Shown: positions 1 through 9,978 of the stretch, piece after piece
Layout: each line of letters opens with the position of its first letter
How positions within the stretch are numbered: the first letter of the stretch is position 1
Assembly (NCBI GenBank): GCA_030411725.1
Contig: MU839834.1
Span: 1,488,001-1,552,000 of the forward strand
DNA: 64,000 nucleotides
Direction: 5' to 3'
Source: Echria macrotheca
Taxonomy: Eukaryota > Ascomycota > Sordariomycetes > Sordariales > Schizotheciaceae
Notes under the pieces: model-generated
Seen by the model: the letters and a program-made list of their open reading frames with translations, nothing else
Database searches by the model: none
What the model was told of the DNA's origin: nothing
Translations under genes and position numbers: made by a program

Positions 1-484
1 GATCCGGCGCGAAGCCGAGCGCAATTACAGCTCGCTCAACCGGTCGTCGCGGTGGCCACTCGGCCTGCTTGATGACACACGGCAGCGCATGAACGAGGAA
101 CGCGAGGAGAAGGCGCGCCGCAACGAGCGCGATGCCGAGATGCTGTGCAAGGAGCTCCGGTATACGCAGCAGACGGTAGCCGGCGAGCTTGCGGGCTGGA
201 GGGACATGCACGAGCGTCTGGGTCGGAAGGCGATCAAGGACCTGGCGAGGGGGATGGTCACCATGGAGAAGATGCGGCTGGATGGGATGCGACGGGCCCT
301 CAGGAAGGTGAAGGAGGTAACAACGCTCGCTGGTGTTAGCCTCGGTGAGGGCGAGCAAAGTCGGCGAAGTCGGAGGCAACCCGGTCCCGGCCCAAGTCCC
401 GGCCCGGGTCTTGGGGATTTGGGCATCAAGACAGCAGTTGCGGGTGAGGATGACGACGATGGTCTCTTTGGCAGCGAGGATTGA
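1..484 (+). CDS. C-terminal end of a coiled-coil protein, possibly a PX-BAR sorting nexin
   Basis: The reading frame is open from base 2 to the stop at 482-484, giving about 160 residues with no start in the window, so this is the 3' end of a gene that begins upstream. The first 105 residues or so are highly charged and helical (Arg, Glu, Lys and Ala in heptad-like spacing, with a central LRYTQQTVAGELAGW stretch), as in the last helices of a BAR domain. A Gly/Pro-rich linker follows, then an acidic end (DDDDGLFGSED). I infer a sorting nexin of the Vps17/Snx type working in endosomal retromer traffic, but the PX domain that would prove this lies outside the window. Any long coiled-coil protein could end this way. 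The coding call is firm; the family is a guess. Confidence 0.6.
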   Translation, partial: IRREAERNYSSLNRSSRWPLGLLDDTRQRMNEEREEKARRNERDAEMLCKELRYTQQTVAGELAGWRDMHERLGRKAIKDLARGMVTMEKMRLDGMRRALRKVKEVTTLAGVSLGEGEQSRRSRRQPGPGPSPGPGLGDLGIKTAVAGEDDDDGLFGSED

Positions 485-3400
485 TCGGAAGGGTCAGAGC
501 CGAGGAGGCCGCCGGGGAGCGGTGAGGAATCAGGTCGGTGAGGAAGGGGGCGGTGGAACGACCGACCGACCTCTTGGGTCCGGGTGAAACAGGTCGGACT
601 GGGGAAGGAGGGTAGGCGTCTCGCCTCAGGTGTGGTCTGGTGGTGTGGCCGCGGGCCGCCCAGCAGTGGCCAGGTTTGTTGCCGGCGGTTTTGGATAGCA
701 GGAGGGGTCAAACTGTGAGGATAGAACAGATTTGTTTTGTGCCAAATTCTTTTTAATGTCGTTTGTTTGAGTTTTTGGTATAAGGGAATTGTATGAATGG
801 GGTTGGAATAGGGGGTGCAGACAGAGAGGGGCGGAATACGGAATACAGAGAGGAATGGATACCCTAACGGCCTACCTTTATCAGCCTTTATGTTCTATTT
901 GATGCCTTGTAAGATGTCGCGTTGCTGTTTCTTGGTGTATGTTTTATGTGTTTTATCGCAAATATTTTGTATGTGTGACAGTCTATGGGTTTGGTTTGTC
1001 ACTTTCAAGCACTCTGCTGTTATCATCGTTGTTTTGTTTTTTTTCCCCTCTGAGAGCGTTTCGAATCCTCTCTTGCCTAGGTACCTAGGGTTGAAGTTGT
1101 AGACTTAATCATCGTAGGTACCTAGATGCCATGTGTTGCATTCACACCTAAAATATACGGAATAGCTTTCGCATTCAGAATTGAGTGTGTGGTGGTAAGC
1201 GGAACCGAGCCGGGGTGATAAGTCAATATATTATATGAGGGCCTGGATATCATGGTCAGGAGGACGGAAGCAGCAATATTTGCTGGCGGGCGATTTTTTT
1301 GATCAAGCAAAAAGCGGTCTTGGGTCTTGCTGATATGTTTGATGGGAATTGATGAGACAAGACGAGACGGTAGACAAGAAAGGAGCTGGAGAGGGGGAGG
1401 GAAGGGAGAGGGAAGGGGGGGTTGGCATGCATGAGTTTCTCTCCTCCGCCGCTCAACAGAGAGACCGACTGCTGTGAGATGCGCCAGATCTCGCGGCCAT
1501 GTCTCTCGGGGCCGGGGACTTTTCTGTCTATCTATCTGCGGTATCTTGCAATATCTTGGGCATTTCGGTGGGGTGATTCCCAACCCTTCGATTTTTTGGA
1601 TCTGGATACGAGACTTGCCTTTACATCTTTGCATTTACTATACCACTCTCAGCGCGCGCAACATGGTGAATGAATAAACCTCAATCTAGAATGCAGTACT
1701 GTGGGTGAGCCGAGGTGACGAAAGGCAGAGAGGGGGGTCCTTCAAAGTGTCAATCTCGATCACACACACCAACCTCCTCCGCCGCTCTGTTCGCCCCGAG
1801 CCGAGCTGAGTCTGAGTCCTGCAGTCCTGCAGTCACCCTTTCGCCACCACCGAAAGCAAACACCCAGCCCGGCGGAGAAACGCGTCGCGTCGCGTCGAGT
1901 CGCGTCCGGTATGGTCGGAGAATCACGAGTCCCCTTGGATTCCCGGCCTCCCGACTCGTCGTCATCCGGATGGACGGACGGCAGGGACCCCGCATGAGAA
2001 AGAGTCATCGACCACAGCACACACACCGCAACTTGCCCGGATCCGGAAAAATCGGCTGTGTCGCTGTATATCATCGGCATCATGCAGCGTGATACGGTTC
2101 CATAGTGTGAGGTGCGTGGTGATGGTGATGGTGAGTCACCGAGTTCTATTCCGTACTCAACACCGGTAAGAAACGACGAAAGATGGCGGAGTTGAAACAA
2201 CTGCCAAGCCTGAAACAAACATCCTTTCCCTCCTCCCCACCAAAAATCGGTATTTTCCTGCCGAACGGCGAATGAACCGGCAAACCGGTTTACTACCCGG
2301 CACATGCCCGGGTTGTCTTCCTGCTGCATGCATGTCTCTGTCTCTATCTCCAGTACGAAAGTATCCAGTATGACTCGAACTCTTCTCTCTACTCTAGAGT
2401 AAAGTGTCTGTGTGTCTGTGCATTCCTAGATCAAAAATGGCTGGTGGGATCAAACCACAGCCAATCGACGGGTCCGACACACGAGCGAGCAACGTCGCCG
2501 ACGTTGAATGCGCGCTTCCTATTGGACACAGGGGCGATCTACGCTAATCGACGCGCCGCAGCCCGGATTGCCGGGGGTACGGGATACAAGCGCGTTTTTG
2601 CTGGCCAGCGAATCGCAGATCCGAGATCTGGAGTCGCACTGGGACTCGTTCTAGAGTCGCGCGTCTTTCGAGTGTCCTGCCCGGTCGGTCGCGGCTACCC
2701 TTAGCGACTCAAGCGCCTCTCAGGCTCTCTCGTCCAATTTTCCCGTCTTTCCATTCAAATTTCCCGGGCATGTTAACCCCCCAGCCGCGCTTGATCTTCG
2801 GTGTGTGGCAGCTGGCAAGGGCATCCGAGAATTTCTCTTGGTCCGTCTGTTAGGCGCGGCGCCTGGAATAACCTCCAAAAAACTAAGCGCCCATGATTCC
2901 CGGCGGCGGGCTACACACCGAGGCTGTGCAATGCCGGATAGCTGCTGAACTCTGGAAGGACGACACGGGAAATGAGCAAAGGACTCGAGCTTTAAACCAT
3001 GGTGGATCAGATGAACAGCATGAGAGAGCGCCCGCTGTGCAACTAAACTCGCTCTCTGACAGGATCCGGCTGCGGAACCGGCCTCCATCTCTTACAACAA
3101 TCTCACTAGGCGCCCGTCCCCCCTCTGGCGCGTCGACCCAGCGAGCGGCTGCGCAAGGTCAATGGTTACCACCCTAAGCGCTGGGCCGTGTTAACGACCG
3201 CTGCCGTGTCCCAGGCTAATTGTCTAAGCAAAAGGTCGCACTGCTAGCATAAACAGCCGCGTACCCGCCGCCGCCGCGAAGCGCCCGCGCTTCGAGCGTC
3301 CCAGCTGCCCTCCCTCCCCTCTGACCGAGCCCCGAAGAGATATTACACAAGAAGGCCGCCTCGAGTCGGCAGACGGTCCAACCGGGGCTGAGAAGCGGGC

Positions 3401-5469
3401 TCCCGTCGTCGGCTCTCGTAATACCGCAATTTCAGTAGCCGCTCGCGTATCCCGATCTCTCTCTCTTGTGAATCTGCCTTCCAGCTCCGGACCGAACCGT
3501 TGAACAATGCGCCGACCTAGGTAGATTCCCAGCGGACAATATCGGCTCTCTCTCAACGCCAAAAATAGGGCGGGCCAGCTCTCGACCCAGCTTCGAAATT
3601 GCTCGACCTGCCCAAGAGACACAGGCGGCAAGAACAAGCGCGGCCGAGAGAGAAAGACGGGAGACACGGTAGTGCCCAAGATTGTCAACCGCCCGATGTC
3701 CGGAGCGGAACAATGTGCACGAAGGAGGGCAGCAGCCAGCGAAGGGTAGGTAGGTGCCCAATCTGTTGCCGTCCCTGTGTGCTGGCCGTCGTCGTCCGTC
3801 CTGGTTGGCATGCAGAATGAGTTGCGAATGGATGGCCGTCAAGCCAAGTTCGGATGGACGGGTAGGATGTATGTGAGATACTATGCGGGGGAGTGACGGA
3901 CCAATTCAAACGGCGTTGCGGCCGGATGTTCGCTGTTCTGCTCGCCTCACATCCGCGCATGAGCGCCCAAAGATGTCGAAAGCCACAGGTGTGGCTCTTT
4001 CTCTCTCTCTCCCGTCGCGAGCCCATCACGAGCCCATCACGGGATCAGGTGCGGTGCGCGGGGTAAAGTCGCGAAGCAGCAGACCAACGGTTGCGTGTCG
4101 TGTCCCGAATCGCCAAAGAAGGCCGTGTCCGCGTTGTTTGGTAGGTTCGCGGCATCGACCCCCGCGTCGAATTGCATCGGCCGGACGGGACGTGCAACGT
4201 TGGGACGCAAGCCCGCTGCCCGGGTGCCCACTCCACAGTCTTGGCGCCCGAGCCCTGCTTTTTCTTTCTTTCTCTCGGTCCAGACTTGTGCAGTGCCACA
4301 TGTCTAAATATGACTCATGGATAGACGCCTGCAGGGCTTGCAGCATGCCAGATCCCGAGCCAATGATATGGTCAAATTCTGCAGCGACTGGTCGTTTCTC
4401 AGGGCCTAGCTTCCTGCTTTCAGTAGAATCTCTGTCGATTGTTCGTTGTTTCGGCTGCCAGGACAGAGACTTGTGTGTGGACGACATGTCGCGGGGAAAT
4501 GCCGCACCACCTTTTTTTCCTTTTGGGGTGCAGTGATTCTGTCAGCAGCAGAGATGGGACGAGATACAGGTACCATAGTACTTCTGCTGTCGTCCCACCT
4601 TGGTATTGCGAGCATAGTCGACGGTGCCACGGTGCTTCAGGTAGCCGCTCGCCTGGCGGAAGAGGCCCGGTGTAATTAAGTGTCCAGGCGAGTAGCGGTC
4701 CGCCTTGACAGGTGCAGTGGGGCGTTGCCGTCTGATAGACTGAGATAGTGGGCAGGGCGAATTTACAGAGCCGCCCAAACCAACGCTGAGAAGGCCCGTA
4801 GCTTGGGCAAGCTGGGGTACAGTCGAGCGGTACGTACCGCCCGCCCACCTTCCTCAACAACGGCCGGGGGTGTCAAAGAAACTCTAACGCACCTCACGCA
4901 CCATCGAGGGTTCCCTTGGTGGCCGCAAGTGAGCCAGCCCATCGGGGGAACATGCAAAGTATTGTACCCCCGTACCGACTCCTCGTTTCAGGTCGGCCTA
5001 TTTTCATCCAGACGCCATCGGCAGCGTCGTCTGGCTGCAGCCCTAGAGAGAGGTACGTACCTTGAGGTCGTCTGCATCGCGGCCCCTCGGCAGACACGCC
5101 CATCCGCGCTCCGCCGTGTTCACTACGCCCGACACGCCAGATACGCAGCACGCCAGTCGTGGCCCCGCGAGTCGGTTGATGCATCATGGGCCCGCTCAGT
5201 CCGGCCGCCCAGGGCCTATGGTCGCCGCGAGCCATGTCGCCATGAGGATAAGTAACGGCTTCCTTCCCTCGTCTGGCCTCTCTTGTTTACCCATCCTCAA
5301 ACATCATCTTCCCACCGGCTTTCCAACGGCTCCTTAGGCTTCACTTCCCTCTTAGACGTTCCCGAACTCGGAGCCGGCCTCCCTCTTGCCCTCTTCTCTC
5401 TAATCTGTAATCTGCTGCTCTGTGTGTCGTAGTGTGTCGTAGTCGACACACTCTCGACCAGTCCTCATC
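485..5469. other. Long intergenic region (about 5 kb), no supported gene
   Basis: No frame here has convincing protein-like composition, splice structure or a recognisable family. Open frames such as 3224-3811 (-) and 3883-4536 (+) overlap each other on opposite strands and look random. Visible structure: a perfect 14-bp palindrome CCTAGGTACCTAGG at 1076-1089 and a 10-bp version TAGGTACCTA at 1115-1124; GGTACGTACC palindromes at 4829-4838 and, extended to 12 bp, at 5051-5062; pyrimidine-rich DNA in the last 150 bases before the next gene, typical of a fungal promoter/leader. The length suggests a long 5' regulatory region for the gene at 5470, or unrecognised non-coding transcripts. Confidence 0.6.
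1076..1089. repeat. Perfect 14-bp palindrome CCTAGGTACCTAGG
   Basis: The 14 bases are their own reverse complement. A shorter copy of the same core, TAGGTACCTA, lies 26 bases further on (1115-1124). Related CTAGGTA motifs recur in other intergenic stretches of this window. The function is unknown; it could be a transcription-factor site or a sequence feature of this genome. Confidence 0.75.
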
Positions 5470-7288
5470 ATGTCCACGTAAGTCCTCCCCGCCTCTGGGC
5501 CCGGCCAGCTTGGCTAACATGCCCGATAGTCTGGCAGCGGATGTCACTTTTGACTTCACCTTCCCACCATGCGATCCTACTACCCCTCCGAGCTTTTCTT
5601 TTGATCCGTCTCTTCTCGAGATTCCTTTCAACCCTGGCCACGCTCGCTCCAGTTCGCATGGATCCGTCTATTCCTTCGAGTCATCGCCCTCCGACTCCGT
5701 CACCACCTCGAGCACTCGCCGGACCACTCCGGCCCGCTCTCCCATCCGGACCCATGGTCCCCTCCTGCTGCCCAAGATCCGCAGCCAGGACCAAGCCATC
5801 GGGCCATCCACGGCCGCTCCGGCTCCCAAGCGGGCCCGGACATCACCGGCCCCGGCTGTCAAGGCCAACCGCCCCATCTTCCGACCATCACACAACCGGA
5901 GCTATACCAACCCCGAGTCTCTCAGCTACTCGGCTCCCGTCTCCGCCTCCGTCTCCTTTTCCGAGGACAGCACGCCCTCGAGCCTGCTCTGCTCTCCCGT
6001 GAGCTTCGTCCCCGATGCCTCCGATATAAACTCTCGTCGGGCCTCGTCGTGCAGCCTCGACAATGTCGCCATCGAAAAGTATGGTTTCCCGACCTACCGC
6101 CAGATGCCTTCCTACGTCGCCAACCGGGCAAGCAACAGCCCAACCCCGCCGCCGCAGCCCCAGACCCATCTCTCGCAGCCTGATCAGTTCCTGTATCAGT
6201 ATGCCCCGCGCGCCCCTTCGCCGTTGGCTGCCGCAGCTCCCATCACCCCTGACCTGACTCCTTCCACCACCCTCTACTCCTACCTCACGTCGGCCAACCC
6301 CGCTCCCTCGCTGGTGCGCACCATCTCCTTCCCTCTTAGGGATCCTCACACCAAGCACTTTTGGTGGGACGTTCGTCAGGTCCGCCCTTGGACTGGCTTC
6401 ACAGCGTCCTCCATTCTCTCCCTTCCCGGTGCTGCAGCATGTCTGTCCATGCCGGTATCATCGGCTCTTCTGCCTACCCCCATGACGACACAACGCCACC
6501 CCGAGACGGAGCAAGCACTTCACTCCATCTACGCCTCATATTATCTTCCCAAGCTCAACAATGCGCTCGCACTCGTTTCGCCGAGACCGCTGCAGCTTTC
6601 GGTGCCTTCGAAGAGCGCCACGGCTGCCGTGGCCCCGAATAACTCGGGCATGGCCACCGACTGCATGTTTGTTGCCAACATCGCCGGCGAGGCGGCTTCG
6701 GCGGCGGCCATCTTTGGCGGCAAGCCCACTGCTCGCGTCGTCGGGTTGGTCAAGAGCTTTGACCGCTTCAACACGGGTATGCGCGTCGAGGGCAATGTCA
6801 AGCGTGTCGAGTACCTCCGGGGCTTGGCACATCTCCACCACGCCATGCGCGAGCACGGCTGCCGATATGGCTTCATCCTCACCGAGATTGAGCTCGTCTA
6901 TGTGCGCAACGGCACCGAGGGTACTCCGCATTTCGGCTTCCTCGAGGTCGGCAGCGTTCAGCTCGCTTCTGCCTCGCCCGACGGCGACTCGATGGCCAGC
7001 GCGCCCTCTGACCCGGAAGAGGCTCAGATGACGGCCTGCCTGGCGCTGTGGGGGCTTTGCATGCTTGCTTATGATGAGCCAGCGAACGGACATGCTCACT
7101 GGCGGTCTGAGATTGGCGCGCCGGCCGAGGGCACGCGGCGCAAGGCGATGGCCCGTGACAACTGGATGCCGCAACCGCAGCTTGCTGAAAAGCGAGAAGC
7201 CAAGCGGTCGCGCGGTTGGGTTTGGCCCGAGGATGCCATCGGACGGAAGGAGTTGGGAAAGAGAGGCGTGCGATACGGGGCATGCTGA
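5470..7288 (+). CDS. Conserved fungal protein of unknown function
   Basis: Two exons: an 8-base first exon (ATG at 5470, Met-Ser-Thr start), an intron at 5478-5529 (GTAAGT donor, GCTAAC branch, TAG acceptor), and exon 2 at 5530-7288, giving 588 residues. The frame is also open upstream without splicing, so a start at 5519 (MPDS) is the alternative. The N-terminal half is Ser/Pro/Thr-rich and probably disordered. The C-terminal half is denser: an FWWDVRQVRPWTGF motif about 280 residues in, an Ala-rich MFVANIAGEAASAAAIFGG stretch, and a GFILTEIELVYVRNG segment, ending in a basic tail with GWVWPEDAIGRKELG. I do not recognise a named domain, though the spacing of conserved Trp, Glu and aromatic residues suggests a real globular fold. 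No signal peptide or membrane segment is visible. The coding call is strong because of length, composition and clean splicing. Confidence 0.85.
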
Positions 7289-8692
7289 TGTTTGGGAGAT
7301 TTTGACTTGTGCCGGCTTCAAGTCAACAAACGGACTGAACATAATTGAAGGGACGGAGGTCTGCGACCTGGCCCTAGTACATATTAGACTTTTCCTTGTT
7401 GTCTTTGATGCATTGACGAGGTTCCATGACGACGATATTGACTGGTTCAAGAGGCGCATGGAGCTCGGTCCTGGCTAGTTAGGCGTTGCGACTGCCATTG
7501 GGAGGAAGGTTATTTGGGTCCGGGTACTATAGTCTCATGTTAATGCGGAGGACTGAATTGAGAATCGATTGAACCAAATATTTGCTGCAATTGTGAAGGT
7601 CAGAGTTGAGGAAGCTGGCTCTTGAAGAAGTGCAGGTAAGGATGCTTGTTTTGTGGAAGAGAGGATGGTCCTCTGGCCCTGGCTAAATACAGGCCCGGGA
7701 CCCATGCGTGCCTTCCATCTTGTCTGGGGTGCTCTTTCCTGGCCCTACACTCTGCAGTGAGCACCACCTTCCGGGAGATTTATTGTGAACAGACATACGG
7801 GCGGCCGCTCCCGCATATTTCCCTCAAAGAATAGGGAGTAAAATGGAAATAAATCTTTGGAATAGGAATCAAAGTATCTAGAATACTTCTTACCCGCTTG
7901 CGATTCCAACGAAGCTCACCACAGCCGAAGCTGTAAGCCAGCCAGCAACCCAGTGGGTGTGCCATGAAGATATGGTTAGAGGCCGTCACTCGAGCCAGGA
8001 GGACGGACAGACCCGGTTTTAACGATGTTGCGTAGGTAGTTTTAGAGAGGATGACCTTGTTTTCAAGTCTAAGACGATAGGTAGGCAGATAATCTAGAAG
8101 GTCGTTGCTTGTAGAAACAGAAAACCTACCGCGAGATGGTGCTTACCCCTAACGACGTGCAAGACCTACGAGCTGTAATAGATGCCGTCGTCGACGCGCA
8201 AGGTGAGGGATGCCTGCAGGAACGACATGACATTGCGGGACCTGGCGCAGCTGAACCAGATCAGAACGGAGTAAGGCCGGGAAAATATTTATGGACGGAG
8301 AGGGTAGTCTGTGCACCATCGAAATTCGGGTATCGGACCGGAGCCGGACCCCGGACCCACATCACGGAGGGAAAGAGCAGTCAACCTCGCAGCGAGAACA
8401 AACTGTACCTTCCACACAAGACTTTTTCTCTTGTCGATTGCACCTTCCTTTGACACTTTCTTTATCATCCACACGTCCTGGAGCTGAAGACTCCAGCCAA
8501 GTGGATACGGTAAAAGACTGCGAAGCAACCCCGCACCTCGAAAAGTTAGAACAGATGGTGCTACTGTACTGTACATGAATAAAAAGGAAGGAACGGCTTA
8601 TCCCTTCAACAGAAGGCATACGCTCCTGGGGTTTAAGAAAAAAAATGAAATGATCGTTAATGAGGATTGAGGATGATAAAAGCAAAAATATT
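7289..8692. other. Intergenic DNA with a repeat arm
   Basis: No gene is supported. It contains the left arm of an inverted repeat (7623-7745). A short frame beginning at 8136 (MVLTPNDVQDLRAVID, continuing AVVDAQ up to a GTGAGG sequence) looks protein-like for about 22 residues but leads nowhere clear, so it may be a gene remnant. Confidence 0.5.
7623..7745 (+). repeat. Left arm of a 115-123 bp inverted repeat
   Basis: The reverse complement of this stretch matches 9062-9176. The outer 44 bases (7623-7666 against 9133-9176) are identical. The inner part (GCCTTCCATCT then GTCTGGGGTGCTCTTTCCTGG) matches with small indels, and the middle has diverged. The two arms enclose the tRNA-Cys gene. This looks like two copies of a degraded mobile or repetitive element in opposite orientation; no coding capacity remains. 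Confidence 0.85.
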
Positions 8693-8804
8693 AGTTCCCG
8701 TCGTGATTTGAACACGAGACCTGTCGGATCCACTATTATATATATATTATGTAATATATATATAATTACTGCAGCCGAATGCTCTACCACTGAGCTACGG
8801 GAAC
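8693..8804 (-). tRNA. tRNA-Cys (GCA) with a 40-nt intron
   Basis: Read on the minus strand from 8804, a cloverleaf forms: acceptor GTTCCCG pairing with CGGGAAC, D arm GCTC-AGTGGTA-GAGC, anticodon stem TTCGG with CCGAC (one T-C mismatch at the outermost pair), loop CT-GCA-G, and T arm TCGTG-TTCAAAT-CACGA. The intron follows the base 3' of the anticodon, the standard position for nuclear tRNA introns, and is an almost pure A/T run of 40 bases (about 8729-8768). The discriminator base at 8693 is U, as expected for tRNA-Cys. A run of five T residues follows within ten bases of the 3' end on the transcribed strand and would serve as the RNA polymerase III terminator. Tyr was considered but the anticodon and U73 argue for Cys. 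Confidence 0.87.
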
Positions 8805-8915
8805 TTTTATCGCTGGGAAACTGTTCTACCATTCTCCCATTGCGTTGTTGGAGCTCCTCCTGTCGCAGCCTATATTTCTGCGCTTGGTGGAAATTTGATG
8901 CTGTTGTGTCGGAGC

Positions 8916-9025
8916 ACCTCAAGGTGAGTTCTTACACAGGTGCCGATGATGCTCTTTCCATTTTTGACCTCAAGGTGTTCTTTCCTGAGTAAGAGCAGGT
9001 GCCGATGATGCTCCTTCCATTTTTG
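8916..9025 (+). repeat. Two tandem copies of a 51-59 bp unit
   Basis: Both copies start with ACCTCAAGGTG (8916 and 8967) and end with a 30-base stretch that differs at one position: 8937-8966 and 8996-9025, each starting CAGGTGCCGATGATGCTC and ending CCATTTTTG. The copies differ in length by eight bases in the middle. It lies just upstream (by tRNA orientation) of the tRNA-Cys gene. Confidence 0.85.
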
Positions 9026-9061
9026 GGACGCTCTTCTGGTTCTCAACTTTGTCGGCCTGTT

Positions 9062-9176
9062 GGGCCAGGAAAGAGCACCCCAGACAGATGGAAGGCAGGC
9101 ACGCACAACAGCACTTGTATTTAGCTAGGGCTATCCTCTCTTCCACAAAACAAGCATCCTTACCTGCACTTCTTCA
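9062..9176 (-). repeat. Right arm of the inverted repeat
   Basis: This is the partner of 7623-7745 in opposite orientation, with 44 identical bases at its outer end. A 20-bp direct repeat (GACGCTCTTCTGGTTCTCAA) is present at 9027-9046 and again at 9177-9196, so the arm plus 15 extra bases is bracketed like an insertion with a target duplication. Confidence 0.85.
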
Positions 9177-9978
9177 GACGCTCTTCTGGTTCTCAAGTGA
9201 GATTCTACTTTTTCGGCCTTTCTCCTTTTTTGTCTCTGCTGCATTTGTAGGCATCACCAATGCTATTCGGGTCTCTCCACTTCCCTTTCATCGCCAACGG
9301 ATTGATCTCACGGAGTTGAGAGCGGTCAGATTGATTTGACGACACCTCCGCCTAATGAGTTATGGATTGCGCCGATGCTTTTATTTCCAGTGACCCATTC
9401 TGAAGACTTCCTACGATATCTTGGCAGTATTTGAGCACGGCACCGGAGAATACGTCAAGCCCAATCAGACCAGAACGAGACAGATACGGAATGCGAATCT
9501 TACGTCGCATCTCGCTGAGGGTCGAGCTTATGGACGCAATGCCTGGCCCTTCAGCGGTTCGAAAGTTATTCCAGCATTGTGACCGAGACACAAATCTCCT
9601 CTTTTCACCAAGACGAAGCATATTCTAATCATAAATCATGCGGGGAATCCCATGCCAGATCGGAGATCGGCACGCAATGCGCAGCCAGCCTGTCAACTGC
9701 ATAGTAAACATGTCAGTGTACCTCGGACAATCTCCAGGTCAGACGCCAATAGCAGACGAACCGGTGACAAAGAGGAAACCACGCCGAGCGGAGAGCCGAT
9801 GCTAGACGTTGGTCCGCGGCCCCTCACCGGTTGGAGAACCATGCACTTCTAGGTTAGGGAACGGACCGGTGACGGCCGACTCCCGGCAGGAGCTAGAGAC
9901 GCAGACAAAAGCTGGCCATGTCGCCCTCGCATACTCGGAGCCCTCCATGAGTCCATAGTGAAGAACACACACAGCAAC

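Larger units (their letters stand above)
8805..9978. other. Intergenic DNA with tandem and inverted repeats
   Basis: No gene is supported. It holds a tandem duplication (8916-9025), the right arm of the inverted repeat (9062-9176) and a pair of 20-bp direct repeats bracketing that arm. The last 300 bases before 9979 would be the promoter/leader of the acyl-CoA ligase gene. Confidence 0.6.

Noticed and set aside
3883..4536. Plus-strand frame of 217 residues with overlapping minus-strand frames
   Set aside because: Several frames overlap on both strands, composition is random and no motif or splice pattern appears.
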